Source: Pseudomonadota bacterium (lineage in GTDB: Bacteria > Pseudomonadota > Gammaproteobacteria > Burkholderiales > Gallionellaceae). From it: a stretch of 64,000 bases of DNA. The position numbers and the translations under genes are program-made. Under the pieces are notes generated by a model, which was given only the letters and a program-made list of their open reading frames with translations, did no database searches and had not been told where the DNA came from. This document shows, piece after piece, positions 1 to 11,251 of this stretch; position 1 is the first letter of the stretch, and every line of letters starts with the position of its first letter. The DNA lies in contig JAJXTH010000006.1 of the NCBI GenBank assembly GCA_021783995.1, positions 30,481 to 94,480 of the forward strand. The letters run 5' to 3'.

Positions 1-2
1 CG

Positions 3-992
3 CGCATCATGGCAGTCATCAAGGCAAACGGCTATGGGCATGGATTGCTGCGTGTAGCTCAGGCTCTTTCGGGCGCGGATGGTTTTGCGCTGCTGGACAT
101 CAGGGATGCAATCGCGTTGCGTCAAGCAGGTTATCGCCAGACCATCCTTCTGCTCGAAGGCTTTTTTGGTGTGGAGGAACTCGAGCAGGTTGCTGAATAT
201 GATCTGGCCTGCGTGATTCACAGCGAATGGCAGATCAGGTGCCTTGACGCTTATCCGCGTCGCGCAACTTTGGATATATGGCTCAAGGTCAACAGCGGCA
301 TGCACCGCCTGGGATTTTCGCCTTTGGATGTAGCGATGGCGATGGAGGTATTGCGCAGCCACAGGGCGGTGCGTGAAATCACGCTGATGACGCATTTCGC
401 CAACGCCGATGACGAGCGCGGTGTATCTGCGCAGTTCGAAACATACAACAGAATTGCGGCGAATTATCGAGTGACCCGTTCCCTTGCTAATTCAGCAGCG
501 CTTCTGCGCTATCCGGAAACGCATGGAGACTGGGTGCGCCCCGGTCTCATGCTGTATGGTGCTTCGCCCTTTTCCGAGGTTTCGGCGGCTCAGCTGGGGT
601 TGAAGCCTGCGATGACACTGAAGAGCCGCATCATTGCGATCCAGCATCTCGAGCGAGGAGATGAAGTCGGTTACAGTGGAAAATACCGCGCCGACAGGAC
701 GATGCGCATCGGGATCGTCGCATGCGGTTATGCGGATGGCTACCCGCGCCATGCGAAAAATGGCGCGCCTGTTCTCGTGGATGGGAATAGAACACAGTTG
801 CTTGGACGTGTCTCGATGGATATGCTGTGCGTGGACTTGACTGCACTGCATGAAGCAGACACAGAATCTACAGTCACGTTGTGGGGGAAAGAGATGCCGA
901 TCGAAGAGGTTGCCATGGCTGCGGATACGATCAGTTACGAATTGATGTGCGCATTGACGCAGCGCGTACCCATCGTTGAGGACACGCCATGA
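3..992 (+). CDS. alr: Alanine racemase (5' truncated by window edge)
   Basis: Frame is open from the window start (R-I-M-A-V-I-K-A-N-G-Y-G-H-G). PLP-lysine motif VIKANGYGHG; C-terminal racemase motifs (VGYSGKYRADRTMRIGIVACGYADGYPR, LGRVSMDMLCVDLT). Confidence 0.95.
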   Translation, partial: RIMAVIKANGYGHGLLRVAQALSGADGFALLDIRDAIALRQAGYRQTILLLEGFFGVEELEQVAEYDLACVIHSEWQIRCLDAYPRRATLDIWLKVNSGMHRLGFSPLDVAMAMEVLRSHRAVREITLMTHFANADDERGVSAQFETYNRIAANYRVTRSLANSAALLRYPETHGDWVRPGLMLYGASPFSEVSAAQLGLKPAMTLKSRIIAIQHLERGDEVGYSGKYRADRTMRIGIVACGYADGYPRHAKNGAPVLVDGNRTQLLGRVSMDMLCVDLTALHEADTESTVTLWGKEMPIEEVAMAADTISYELMCALTQRVPIVEDTP

Positions 993-1897
993 GCAGCAGG
1001 CTGCAGCCGGTCAGGCCTGAAGACATCCCATTGGGTTTGCCGCTGGCATGGCATGTGTATGACAAGTCTGGCAACCTTCTGATGCGGGAAGGCGCGCTGA
1101 TCGAGACGCAACGGCAGATAGATGGCCTTTGTGCGAAGGGACTGTTCAGGGAAAAGCTTGCCAGCCGGAGCCGCCTTGAGACACCGGCGAGAGCCGAATC
1201 TTCTCGTTTGAACAAGTCTGCGGAAAAGTCCATGCCGGCATCCCAGATCGAGGAGCTTGTCGATCTCAAGATAGGCATAGGCGATACGGTGCAACTGCAG
1301 GATGTTTCCTCCGACAAGCAGCGCTACTTCGTGAGGATGATTGGATTCTTGAACAAGCGCAGCGTGCTGGTATCGCACCCAAGGCAGGACGAGAAGCTGA
1401 GTTTCATCAAGGAAGGCGCAGGATTTCTGGTGCGCGGATTTGCAGGCACCAAGACATATGAGTTCAACACCAATGTTATCAGCGTTTGCCTCGCGCCCTA
1501 TCCTTACCTGCATCTGGCATTCCCAGCGCAGGTCAGGTCGATCAACATGCGCGGCGCGGTGCGCATCAAGCTCAGGCTCGTGTGTTCGATCGAGTCTCAG
1601 GAGACCGGTGCCAAGGCTCCGGCCATGATAGAAGACATGAGCATTTCCGGGGCGCGCGTCCAGGCGGGAAAACCGCTAGGCAAGGTGGGCGAGACGGTGA
1701 TGATGAGCCTGCGCCTGCAGGTCACAGAAGAAAATCAGGTTTTCATGATCACGGCTACGATACGCAATGTGCATCAGGAGCTGGATGCGCAGGCAGGCAC
1801 CGAGATATACATGCACGGCATGGAATTCATACAGACTCAGAGCATGGATCTGACCGTGCTGCAGAATTACATTTACAAATCCATGCTGGAGAGTTAG
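989..1897 (+). CDS. PilZ-domain (YcgR-like) c-di-GMP-binding protein
   Basis: 302 aa; C-terminal PilZ-like segment (RSINMRGAVRIKLRLVCSIE...MIEDMSISGARVQAGKPLG). 4-bp overlap with alr stop. Confidence 0.75.
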   Translation: MSSRLQPVRPEDIPLGLPLAWHVYDKSGNLLMREGALIETQRQIDGLCAKGLFREKLASRSRLETPARAESSRLNKSAEKSMPASQIEELVDLKIGIGDTVQLQDVSSDKQRYFVRMIGFLNKRSVLVSHPRQDEKLSFIKEGAGFLVRGFAGTKTYEFNTNVISVCLAPYPYLHLAFPAQVRSINMRGAVRIKLRLVCSIESQETGAKAPAMIEDMSISGARVQAGKPLGKVGETVMMSLRLQVTEENQVFMITATIRNVHQELDAQAGTEIYMHGMEFIQTQSMDLTVLQNYIYKSMLES

Positions 1898-1899
1898 CC

Positions 1900-2763
<864 letters not shown>

Positions 2764-2787
2764 TTAAATCCTCAATCCTGATTTATC

Positions 2788-3315
2788 ATGCCCATCAAAT
2801 CACGCATACGCACCGTTCCGCATTATCCCCATCAGGGCATCATGTTCCGCGACATCACGACCTTGCTCAAGGACCCGGTGGGTTTGCGCACCACGATCAA
2901 TGAGATCGCTTCCCGCTACAAGAGCATCAGGATCGACAAGGTGGCAGGAATAGAATCACGGGGCTTCATCGTCGGTTCCCCTGTGGCCTATGAACTGGGC
3001 ACAGGCTTCGTGCCGATCCGAAAGCGCGGAAAGCTGCCTGTCGAGACGGTGGGGCGTGATTACCAGCTTGAATATGGAGTCGACCGCATCGAGATGCATG
3101 TGGATGCGATACAGAAGGGTGAGCGCGTGTTGCTGGTGGACGACCTGATCGCGACGGGAGGCACGGCAGAGGCTGCGGTGAAGCTGATCGAGGACATGGG
3201 CGGCATCGTCGTCGAATGCTGCTTCGTGATCGACCTGCCCGACATCGGCGGGCGCGCAAGACTTGAAAAGCATGGGCACAAGGTTTTCGCGCTCTGCGAG
3301 TTCGAAGGCGACTGA
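2788..3315 (+). CDS. apt: Adenine phosphoribosyltransferase
   Basis: 175 aa; APRT motifs (PHYPHQGIMFRDITTLLKDP, PRPP loop VLLVDDLIATGGTAEAA). Confidence 0.95.
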   Translation: MPIKSRIRTVPHYPHQGIMFRDITTLLKDPVGLRTTINEIASRYKSIRIDKVAGIESRGFIVGSPVAYELGTGFVPIRKRGKLPVETVGRDYQLEYGVDRIEMHVDAIQKGERVLLVDDLIATGGTAEAAVKLIEDMGGIVVECCFVIDLPDIGGRARLEKHGHKVFALCEFEGD

Positions 3316-4403
3316 TGAAGGTCAACGGCACTCCTTATCGCACTATCTTTGAAACCTACGACGGCGCAGTGGAGATCATCGACCAGACCCGCCTGCCGCA
3401 TGAATTCGTGACCTTGCGTCTCGAGAATATGCGTGATGCCGAGCGCGCGATACGCGAGATGCAGGTCAGGGGGGCGCCTCTGATTGGCGTGACCGGGGCT
3501 TACGGCGTTGCGCTGTCGATGCGCCACCATGCCTCGGATGCGGCGCTCAAGGCAAGCTGCGACCTGCTGGTCAAAGCCAGACCTACCGCGGTCAATCTCA
3601 AATGGGCAGTCGAGCGCATGCGTACGCTGCTTTCATCCATGCCGGAAAAAGAGCGCGCTGATGCGGCGTGGCGCGAGGCAGAACGCATCGCGGATGACGA
3701 CGTAAGAATCAACGAGTCCATAGCGCAGCATGGGCAGAAGATCATCGAGGACATGCATACCAGAAAAGGCTCTGCCGTGAACATACTCACGCACTGCAAT
3801 GCGGGGTGGCTGGCGACGGTGGACTGGGGGACTGCGTTGGCACCCGTGTATGCTGCATTCGATGCGGGCATACCGCTGCATGTCTGGGTGGACGAAACGC
3901 GTCCGCGCAACCAGGGGGCGAGCCTGACCGCATGGGAACTTGCGCAGCACGGCGTGCCGCACACGGTGGTCGTGGACAATGCGGGGGGGCACCTGATGCA
4001 GAACGGCCACGTGGACATGGTGATCGTGGGGGCTGACCGGGTGACGGCGACAGGGGATGTCTGCAACAAGATAGGCACTTACCTGAAAGCCTTGGCCGCA
4101 GCCGACAACGGTGTGCCTTTTTTTGTTGCGATGCCGAGTCCGACGCTGGATGTAACCATGCAGGATGGCGTGAGCGAGATCCCCATCGAGGAGCGCAACG
4201 AGGACGAGGTGAACTATATGTCCGGGCTCTGCGACGATGGCGTGATCCGCCGCATGCGCATCACGCCCCTGAAATCATCCGCTGCGAACCCTGCTTTTGA
4301 CGTGACGCCGGCAAGGCTCGTGACAGGCCTGATCACCGAACAGGGATTGGTGGCGGCGGATGCCGCAGCCATACGCGAACATATCATTCTGGAGAGAAGA
4401 TGA
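3315..4403 (+). CDS. mtnA: S-methyl-5-thioribose-1-phosphate isomerase
   Basis: 362 aa; eIF2B-like MtnA motifs (VRGAPLIGVTGAYG, LTHCNAGWLATVDWGTALAPVY, VDETRPRNQGASLTAWEL, GADRVTATGDVCNKIGTY). Confidence 0.95.
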   Translation: MKVNGTPYRTIFETYDGAVEIIDQTRLPHEFVTLRLENMRDAERAIREMQVRGAPLIGVTGAYGVALSMRHHASDAALKASCDLLVKARPTAVNLKWAVERMRTLLSSMPEKERADAAWREAERIADDDVRINESIAQHGQKIIEDMHTRKGSAVNILTHCNAGWLATVDWGTALAPVYAAFDAGIPLHVWVDETRPRNQGASLTAWELAQHGVPHTVVVDNAGGHLMQNGHVDMVIVGADRVTATGDVCNKIGTYLKALAAADNGVPFFVAMPSPTLDVTMQDGVSEIPIEERNEDEVNYMSGLCDDGVIRRMRITPLKSSAANPAFDVTPARLVTGLITEQGLVAADAAAIREHIILERR

Positions 4404-5041
4404 AAGAAGAAGAACTGCGCGCGGAACTCGTGCGCATGACGAAGAGGCTTGATTCCATGGGGCTTAGCCACGGAAGCTCCGGCAATCTGAGTGCAAGATT
4501 TGAAGACGGCTTCCTGATCACGCCTTCCGGCTTTGGCGCGGAAGGGCTGACCGATGATGACATCGTGTATGTGCATCTTTCTGGAAAATCTTCCGGTCGC
4601 TGGCAGCCTTCAAGCGAATGGCTGTTTCATCGCGACATCTATGCAGAGCGACCTGAATTCAATGCGATCATCCATACGCATTCCAATGCGGCGACTGCGC
4701 TCGCGTGCCTGAGACGCGACATTCCTCCTTTTCATTACATGATGGCACTCTTGGGCGGAGACAGCCTGCGTTGCGCTGACTATGCGACCTTCGGTACCCA
4801 GGCTTTGTCGGACAATGCATTGCGTGCGATGAAGGATCGCAAGGCATGCCTATTGGCGAACCACGGCATGATCGCGGCAGGGAAGGATCTGGCAGAAGCG
4901 TTCAAGAACACTGTGGAGGTCGAGAATCTGAGCGAGCTCTACATGAGGGCGCTTTCCGTGGGTGAACCCGTGTTGCTGAGCCAGGATGAGTTTGCCGACG
5001 CGCTCAAACGCTTCGCAACGTATGGCAAACCCAAGGGATAA
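4400..5041 (+). CDS. Class II aldolase/adducin family protein; candidate 5-(methylthio)ribulose-1-phosphate aldolase (Ald2-like)
   Basis: 213 aa; class II aldolase motifs (HGSSGNLSARFEDGFLITPSG, HTHSNAATALACL, LANHGMIAAGKDLAEAF). ATGA overlap with mtnA. Confidence 0.85.
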   Translation: MKEEELRAELVRMTKRLDSMGLSHGSSGNLSARFEDGFLITPSGFGAEGLTDDDIVYVHLSGKSSGRWQPSSEWLFHRDIYAERPEFNAIIHTHSNAATALACLRRDIPPFHYMMALLGGDSLRCADYATFGTQALSDNALRAMKDRKACLLANHGMIAAGKDLAEAFKNTVEVENLSELYMRALSVGEPVLLSQDEFADALKRFATYGKPKG

Positions 5042-5048
5042 AAAAATG

Positions 5049-5080
5049 CCGCGCTGTTCCGGAGGGGGAGAACAGCGCGG
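5049..5080. terminator. Perfect 11-bp stem hairpin (CCGCGCTGTTC-N10-GAACAGCGCGG) after the mtnA-aldolase operon
   Basis: Inverted repeat read directly; A-tract lies on the + strand 5' side (T-tract only in the minus orientation), so terminator polarity is uncertain. Confidence 0.55.
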
Positions 5081-5237
5081 ACTTCGGGGGTGTGGTCAGC
5101 ATTTTCCGGTTCTGAATTTGTCGCGTCAATGGCTTAAAACCTGCAATCCAACAGGCGGTCACGTATGCTGCATGACCGGCGATCCAGCGGGAATGAGCGG
5201 CAGCGCTGGCAGATGAACGGTAACCAAGGTTCATGAC

Positions 5238-6377
5238 TTGCGTGAATTCAAAAATATGAAGAACTACTCATGCGACATCTTCTGCAAGGTGGTCGACAAC
5301 TATGGCGATATCGGCGTTTGCTGGCGGCTTGCGCGCCAGCTTGCAAACGAGTTTGGTCTGTCTGTGAGACTGTGGGTGGATGATTTGAAAAGTCTCTCCA
5401 TGCTCTGTCCGGAGGCAGACACTGTTCTTGATATCCAGAGCTGTCGCGGGGTGGAGGTGAGGCTTTGGAATGAGGAGTTTCCTGACGTTCAGCCTGCCGG
5501 ACTCGTGATCGAGACATTTTCCTGCATGCTGCCGCAACCCTATCTCGCCCAAATGGATGCATCACATGTCTGGATCAACCTCGAATACCTTTCGGCAGAG
5601 AGCTGGGTGGAAGGCTGCCACAAGCTTCCATCCCCGAGGCCACCCCTGATCCGGCATTTCTTTTTTCCCGGGTTCACCGAAAAAACCGGCGGCCTGATAC
5701 TGGAAAAAGGACTGTTTGCAAGAAGAGATGCGTTCTTGAAGGAAGGAGTGGAAAATTTCTGGCGCTCGAAGAACATCGCTGCCCCTTCTGATGACACCCT
5801 CACAGTCTCTCTTTTTCCCTATGAAAACTCGGCGCTTGAAGATCTGTTCGACGTCTGGGCAAGAAGTTCGAAAAGGATATTGTGCCTGGTGCCCGAGGGG
5901 CGCATCCTGCCGCAGGTCAAGGCGTATTTTTCAGGCGGCCTCGAGGTCCGCGGCAACCTGGAAATTGCCGTGTTGCCCTTCGTGGAACAGGAAAAATATG
6001 ACGAGCTGCTATGGGCCTGCGACATCAACTTTGTCAGAGGCGAGGATTCCTTTGTGCGGGCCCAGTGGGCAGGCAAGCCATTGATCTGGCAGATATATCA
6101 CCAGCATGACGGCGTGCATAGGGATAAGCTGGAGGCATTTCTTGAGCTTTACTGCAGGAAGCTTCCGGCGCATGCGGCCAGTGCGATGCGGGATTTATGG
6201 AGGGCATGGAACGGAAGTGGCGATTCAATGGTCTATGCGTGGAGTGAATTTTTATCCGCCCACGCTGAAATTGACAGGCGCGCTATGGCTTGGGCCGAGG
6301 AATTGTCGAAAAACAATCTTGCTTTGAATTTGCTGGATTATTTCCAGGAAATCGGTACAATGCGCGCCTTCAAATAG
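5238..6377 (+). CDS. earP: EF-P arginine rhamnosyltransferase EarP (start probably at the internal Met, ~5256)
   Basis: DUF2331/EarP signature ([56 protein letters not shown]); immediately upstream of efp. Confidence 0.95.
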   Translation: MREFKNMKNYSCDIFCKVVDNYGDIGVCWRLARQLANEFGLSVRLWVDDLKSLSMLCPEADTVLDIQSCRGVEVRLWNEEFPDVQPAGLVIETFSCMLPQPYLAQMDASHVWINLEYLSAESWVEGCHKLPSPRPPLIRHFFFPGFTEKTGGLILEKGLFARRDAFLKEGVENFWRSKNIAAPSDDTLTVSLFPYENSALEDLFDVWARSSKRILCLVPEGRILPQVKAYFSGGLEVRGNLEIAVLPFVEQEKYDELLWACDINFVRGEDSFVRAQWAGKPLIWQIYHQHDGVHRDKLEAFLELYCRKLPAHAASAMRDLWRAWNGSGDSMVYAWSEFLSAHAEIDRRAMAWAEELSKNNLALNLLDYFQEIGTMRAFK

Positions 6378-6390
6378 AAGGGCAGCAAAC

Positions 6391-6945
6391 ATGAAAACAG
6401 CACAGGAATTGCGCGCAGGCAATGTCATCATGGTGGGTAGTGATCCCATGGTGATCCTGAAGGCGGAATACAGCCGGTCCGGTCGCAACGGTTCGGTGGT
6501 CAAGATGAAGATGAAGAATCTGTTGACGGAGGCCGGCAAGGAAGCCGTCTACAGCGCAGACGACAAGTTCGACCAGATCATATTGGATCGCAAGGAGTGT
6601 ACCTATTCCTATTTCGCCGAACCGATGTACGTGTTCATGGACGAGGAATACAACCAGTACGAGATCGAAGCCGAATCCATGGGCGATGCGATCAATTATA
6701 TCGAAGACGGCATGCCATGCGAGGTCGTGTTCTATAACGAAAAGGCAATCTCGGTGGAATTGCCGAACACCATCGTGCGCGAAGTGATCTACACTGAGCC
6801 CGCAGTGCGTGGTGATACGTCCGGCAAGGTGATGAAACCAGCCAAGATCAACGGCGGTTTCGAGCTTCCGGTCGCGGCATTCATCGAGATCGGCGACAGG
6901 ATCGAAATCGACACTCGCACCAACGAGTTCAAGAAGCGCGCCTGA
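6391..6945 (+). CDS. efp: Elongation factor P
   Basis: 184 aa EF-P; loop [11 protein letters not shown] places Arg at residue 32, the EarP rhamnosylation site. Confidence 0.97.
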   Translation: MKTAQELRAGNVIMVGSDPMVILKAEYSRSGRNGSVVKMKMKNLLTEAGKEAVYSADDKFDQIILDRKECTYSYFAEPMYVFMDEEYNQYEIEAESMGDAINYIEDGMPCEVVFYNEKAISVELPNTIVREVIYTEPAVRGDTSGKVMKPAKINGGFELPVAAFIEIGDRIEIDTRTNEFKKRA

Positions 6946-6962
6946 TATAACTTCTTGTATCG

Positions 6963-6992
6963 AAAAAGCCCGGCTTTATGCCGGGCTTTTTT
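6963..6992 (+). terminator. Rho-independent terminator of efp
   Basis: AAAAAGCCCGGC-TTTAT-GCCGGGCTTTTTT hairpin plus T-tract. Confidence 0.92.
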
Positions 6993-7230
6993 ATTCCCAC
7001 ATTTGCAACTTATTTTCTCTGTTATACACAAAACGTCGTGTTGTGCGGAACCCTCATGCTTTATGAATTTTTCATTAACTTGATGCAGTCCATTGAACTT
7101 ATTTCGATTTTGAACAGTCGCATGACTGTTTTTATCATAAAACTGTAACGTCGTCAGGGTATGGTAGCCGGCGTGTTCAGTTGGTCCTGAATTCATGCCT
7201 TGAGGGCAGATCTATTGTGCGGAGGGCGAG

Positions 7231-7527
7231 ATGTTCAAAGGAGAGGAAAAGTCCGAGTTAAAGCCGTTTATCAGCGAAGTCATGTACAAAGAGATGAAGG
7301 CAGAGCTGCACGAGCACCGCTATTATCTCGAGCAGAAAGTAGAGCAGCGCACTGAGCGTTTGCTGAAGCGCATCGCATCTCTTGAAGCATGCAATGCAAC
7401 GCTTTGCGACAAGCTTGCAACAGCCCAACGGGAGCTGGCGAAGCTCAGGCAGGCAGTTCCTGACGATCAGATGATGCCGCTGCATGTCGTGGATGGGAAA
7501 TGGAATGAACATCTCAGTGCGGCCTGA
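7231..7527 (+). CDS. Small coiled-coil hypothetical protein
   Basis: 98 aa ORF with GGAGGGCGAG upstream; ELHEHRYYLEQKVEQRTERLLKRIASLEACNATL heptad-like pattern. Confidence 0.6.
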   Translation: MFKGEEKSELKPFISEVMYKEMKAELHEHRYYLEQKVEQRTERLLKRIASLEACNATLCDKLATAQRELAKLRQAVPDDQMMPLHVVDGKWNEHLSAA

Positions 7528-7582
7528 AGACGGAATGATTTTTGCGTGATGAATAAATTTCTGCAGGTGCGTAGAATGCGCT

Positions 7583-8101
7583 ATGAGGAACTTTCTGCGC
7601 AAACTGCTGCCGCGCCACGATGCACTGAAGGATAACCGATGGCTCAGGCCATTTGGAAGCTGGCTGCAACAGCCTGATCTCTGGCATCTGCACAGGCGTA
7701 CTGTGGCGGGCGGCGTGGCAGTGGGGCTGTTTTGCGGCCTGATACCCGGACCGTTGCAGATGATATCAGCTGCGCTGATGGCGCTGCTGTTTCGCGTCAA
7801 CCTGCCTGTTGCACTGTTTACTACGCTGTACACCAACCCATTCACCATCGTGCCGCTCTATCTGCTGGCCTACAGGATGGGCATGCTGGTCAGCGGACAT
7901 CCCTTGCAGAATATGCCGCATGCGTTTCCTGGTCTGAATGCTAACGGACTCTGGATCTGGCTGACCGGTCTTGGCAAGCCGCTGCTGATCGGTCTGCCGC
8001 TTCTGGCAATCAGCCTTTCCGTGATCGGCTATTTTGCAGTGCTGCTGCTTTGGCGAGCGATGGTGGTGATGAAGTGGCGGGCCAGGAAGCGGCGGGGCTA
8101 A
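7583..8101 (+). CDS. DUF2062 membrane protein
   Basis: 172 aa; DUF2062-like pattern (HRRTVAGGVAVGLFCGLIPGPLQM, TLYTNPFTIVPLYLLAYRMG). Confidence 0.85.
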   Translation: MRNFLRKLLPRHDALKDNRWLRPFGSWLQQPDLWHLHRRTVAGGVAVGLFCGLIPGPLQMISAALMALLFRVNLPVALFTTLYTNPFTIVPLYLLAYRMGMLVSGHPLQNMPHAFPGLNANGLWIWLTGLGKPLLIGLPLLAISLSVIGYFAVLLLWRAMVVMKWRARKRRG

Positions 8102-8814
8102 TGCAGTATGCCGTCGATCAGCTGCAGACTTTTCTGCATGCGTGATGCCAGTCCCAGATCGTGGGTGACGACGATGAAGCTTGTGCCCAGTTCTTCGTTT
8201 AGCTGTTGCATCAGGTCGAAAAGGTCATCGGCGCTTTTCCTGTCGAGATTTCCGGTCGGCTCGTCCGCCAGCACGCACACAGGCTTCGTGACCAAAGCGC
8301 GCGCAACCGCAGTGCGCTGGCGCTCGCCGCCCGAGAGTTCGGCTGGAAGATGGTGGAGGCGGTGAGCAAGCCCCACCCTAGCGAGCATCGCAATGGCCAC
8401 GGGTTCTGCTTCCTTGCGCTTCATGCCGCGTATTAGAAGCGGCATAGCCACGTTTTCCACTGCGGTGAATTCCGGCAGCAAATGATGGAACTGATAGACG
8501 AAGCCCAGCGACTGGTTGCGTATCATGCCGCGCTGCACTTCGTTCATCTTTCCGACTTCATGTCCCAGTATCGCGACGCTGCCGCGGGTTGCGTTGTCCA
8601 GGCCGCCCAGGAGGTGCAGCAGCGTGCTTTTTCCTGAACCCGATGCGCCTACGATTGCGATGCGCTCGCCCATGCCAACTTCAAGCGTGACGCTCTTCAG
8701 GACGGGCACTTCAAGCTTGTCAAGCAAATAGGTTTTTCCGAGGTCCCGGCATGAAATCACGGTTTGCAGTTCTTCTGTCCTCTGTCCTCTTTCATGTGTC
8801 ATCTGATCATTCAT
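8098..8814 (-). CDS. lolD: Lipoprotein-releasing system ATP-binding protein LolD
   Basis: ABC ATPase: Walker A GASGSGKST, signature LSGGERQR, Walker B VLADEPTGNLD. Start set at MNDQMTH; overlaps lolC end. Confidence 0.93.
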   Translation of the reverse strand: MNDQMTHERGQRTEELQTVISCRDLGKTYLLDKLEVPVLKSVTLEVGMGERIAIVGASGSGKSTLLHLLGGLDNATRGSVAILGHEVGKMNEVQRGMIRNQSLGFVYQFHHLLPEFTAVENVAMPLLIRGMKRKEAEPVAIAMLARVGLAHRLHHLPAELSGGERQRTAVARALVTKPVCVLADEPTGNLDRKSADDLFDLMQQLNEELGTSFIVVTHDLGLASRMQKSLQLIDGILH

Positions 8815-10051
8815 AGCGCAATGCCTCCGCGGGTTGTGTTTTGGATGCACGGTAGCTTGGATAAAGGGTGGCGATGAGGCTGATCAAAAAAGAGATGCCC
8901 GACACCAGCATGACCTCGTGGTAGCGCAGGTCGGAAGGTAGTTCGCTGATGTAATACACGTCCTTGGACAAAAACTGCACGCCGAAGAGGTGTTCTATGA
9001 ATGGAACCACTACATCCAGATTTTTCGCAAGTACAACACCGGAGATGCTGCCAGCCAGCGTGCCTATCAGGCCGATCACAACGCCTTGCACGATGAAGAT
9101 CTTCATGATGCTTGAAGGCGACGCTCCCAGTGTGCGCAGAATCGCAATGTCTGCCTGCTTGTCGGTGACTGCCATCACGAGTGTGGAGACGATGTTGAAG
9201 GCTGCCACTGCGACAATCAGGGACAGAATGATGAACATCATCTTTTTTTCCATCTTGACCGCGCTGAAATAGTTGCTGTTTTCGTGCGTCCAGTCATTGG
9301 CATAAAGGCCGTCAGGCAACTGGCGTTGCAGTTCGGCTGCGACAACGGGTGCTCTGTCTATATCCTTGAGCTTGGTGCTGATGCCTGTCACTGCATCACC
9401 AAGTTGAAACAGTTTTTGCGCATCATTGATGTTGATGAGAGCCAGGCTATTGTCATAAGGCGCCATGCCGATCTCGAAGATGCCCACCACGCGGAACTGC
9501 TTCAAGCGAGGCATCATGCCAGCTGGCGTGATGGTTCCCTGCGGTGCGATCAGCATGACCTTGTCGTTCATCCTCACACCCAGGGCGCGCGCGAGATCGG
9601 AACCCAGCACGATGCCAAACTCGCCGCTGCGCAGATTGGCAAGCGAACCCGCCTTGACCTTGTTTGCAAGTTCCGTAATCGAGATTTCGCGCTGCGGGTC
9701 TATGCCTCGCACCATCACTCCCTGCACGCTCTGGCCGTAAGATAGCATTCCCTGTCCTGATACATAGGGGGCTGCGGCAAGCACTTCGGGGTTGCGTTCG
9801 ATTCTTTCCATTATGCTATTCCAGCCTTCCATGCGTCCGCCGTCGGCCACCACTTCGAGGTGTGGGGATGCACCCAGCATGCGCGCGCGGATTTCCTTCT
9901 GGAATCCGTTCATCACAGACAGCACGACGATTAGCGCCATCACGCCCAGCGCCATGCCCAGGACGGAGATCAGCGAGATGAAGGAGATGAAATGGTTGCG
10001 CCTCTTTGCGCGGGTGTAGCGCAGGCCGATGAAGAGTTCGTAGGGTTGCAA
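8807..10051 (-). CDS. lolC: Lipoprotein-releasing system permease LolC/E
   Basis: LQPYELFIGLRYTRAKRRNHFISFISLISVLGMALGVMALIVVLSVMNGFQ and FtsX-like C-terminus; TTG start inferred at 10051 because homology begins there inside the longer ORF. Confidence 0.9.
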   Translation of the reverse strand: MQPYELFIGLRYTRAKRRNHFISFISLISVLGMALGVMALIVVLSVMNGFQKEIRARMLGASPHLEVVADGGRMEGWNSIMERIERNPEVLAAAPYVSGQGMLSYGQSVQGVMVRGIDPQREISITELANKVKAGSLANLRSGEFGIVLGSDLARALGVRMNDKVMLIAPQGTITPAGMMPRLKQFRVVGIFEIGMAPYDNSLALININDAQKLFQLGDAVTGISTKLKDIDRAPVVAAELQRQLPDGLYANDWTHENSNYFSAVKMEKKMMFIILSLIVAVAAFNIVSTLVMAVTDKQADIAILRTLGASPSSIMKIFIVQGVVIGLIGTLAGSISGVVLAKNLDVVVPFIEHLFGVQFLSKDVYYISELPSDLRYHEVMLVSGISFLISLIATLYPSYRASKTQPAEALRYE

Positions 10052-10105
10052 GATAAATAATCGCGTGGAACGGACAGACGATAGTTTGCCACAATCTTCC
10101 CGAGT

Positions 10106-11131
10106 ATGACAGGCGTGGGAGATGCTAAACTTCCGCTTGTGAAACGCGTACACCTCATCATCGCCGACTTGTTTCTCCCCAATGAAATAGCAGCCAGCGC
10201 GGGGCTGCGTCTGCCAGCGCTGGAAAAGATCTTTGCGCGAGGAAATAGGCAGACCTGTCCGGCGATACCATTCGAATCCTTGTTGTGCGATCTCTTCGGA
10301 TTTCCCGGGGGGATTGCGCCGGTTTGCGCGGCATTCGACGGGCTGGGTTCTGGCGCCTGGATGCGCGCCGATCCTGTGCATGTGCGGCTGCAGCGGGACC
10401 AGGTGGTGGTGATTCCCGATGTCGATGTCAGCTCCGAAGAGGCGGCGAAGCTATGCAGAAGCATCAACGAACATTTTGCAGGGCAGGGCATGGAGTTTTG
10501 CGCACCACATGAAAACCGCTGGTATGTGCGGCTCGATGCACCGCCTGACATAGAGACAGTGCCGATCTCGCAGGCCGCTTTCCGCGACATGCATGGCAAT
10601 CTGCCAAGCGGGATTGAAGAGCGGCGCTGGCGCAAGTTGCATAATGAGATGCAGATGCTGTTGCATGCGCACCCTGTAAACGAGATCCGAGAGGAGAATG
10701 GAGAATTGCCCATCAACAGCCTGTGGTTCTGGGGCAATGGAGATGATGCGAAGATGGATCCCCATTTCAGCCATGCGAGCTCCGACGAGAAGCTTGCCGA
10801 AATGCTTTCATCTTCTGCGGGCATCCTTTTCACGCCATGGCTACCTCAATGGCAAGGCTCGGCAGGCGATGATGAACTGCTCATTTTCACGAGGTTGAGA
10901 CACGTCCTGCAGCGCGGGGATTTTTCTGCCTGGCGAGAGACGCTGCAGGATTTTGAATCAAACTATGCCAAGCCGTTGTGGCAGGCGCTGCGCCAAGGCA
11001 GGATTGCAGGGCTGGATCTGACTGTCGTGGGCGGCGATCATCTTTATCGCCTGTCTCTGAAACGCAAGGATACTTGGGCGTTTTGGCGCAGCAAGAGGCT
11101 TTTGGATGCGGATGCATGGAATGAAGATTGA
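10106..11131 (+). CDS. Conserved hypothetical protein (RpfE-type 'regulatory protein' family of betaproteobacteria)
   Basis: 341 aa; recognised family pattern (QVVVIPDVDVSSEEAAKLCRSINEHF, NSLWFWGNG...). Function unknown. Confidence 0.6.
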   Translation: MTGVGDAKLPLVKRVHLIIADLFLPNEIAASAGLRLPALEKIFARGNRQTCPAIPFESLLCDLFGFPGGIAPVCAAFDGLGSGAWMRADPVHVRLQRDQVVVIPDVDVSSEEAAKLCRSINEHFAGQGMEFCAPHENRWYVRLDAPPDIETVPISQAAFRDMHGNLPSGIEERRWRKLHNEMQMLLHAHPVNEIREENGELPINSLWFWGNGDDAKMDPHFSHASSDEKLAEMLSSSAGILFTPWLPQWQGSAGDDELLIFTRLRHVLQRGDFSAWRETLQDFESNYAKPLWQALRQGRIAGLDLTVVGGDHLYRLSLKRKDTWAFWRSKRLLDADAWNED

Positions 11132-11251
11132 AGTTTTCGGCACCCGGAATTCATCCCCGGGCGCCGGTTTGTAGTATCATCGCGCCGCGATCGATGGTGC
11201 TGCCATCGAGAATAATCCATCTTAAAAACTGGCAACGAGCTAGGTATCCAT

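Noticed and set aside
1486-1899. N-terminal extension of the mtnP ORF
   Set aside because: Overlaps the PilZ gene in another frame; MTAP homology starts at MLGVIGGSG (1900).
10052-10381. N-terminal extension of the lolC ORF
   Set aside because: Overlaps the divergent 10106 gene and lacks LolC/E homology; start placed at TTG 10051.
11138-11180. Imperfect GC-rich hairpin upstream of accA
   Set aside because: Interrupted stem and no T-run; could be chance in GC-rich DNA.
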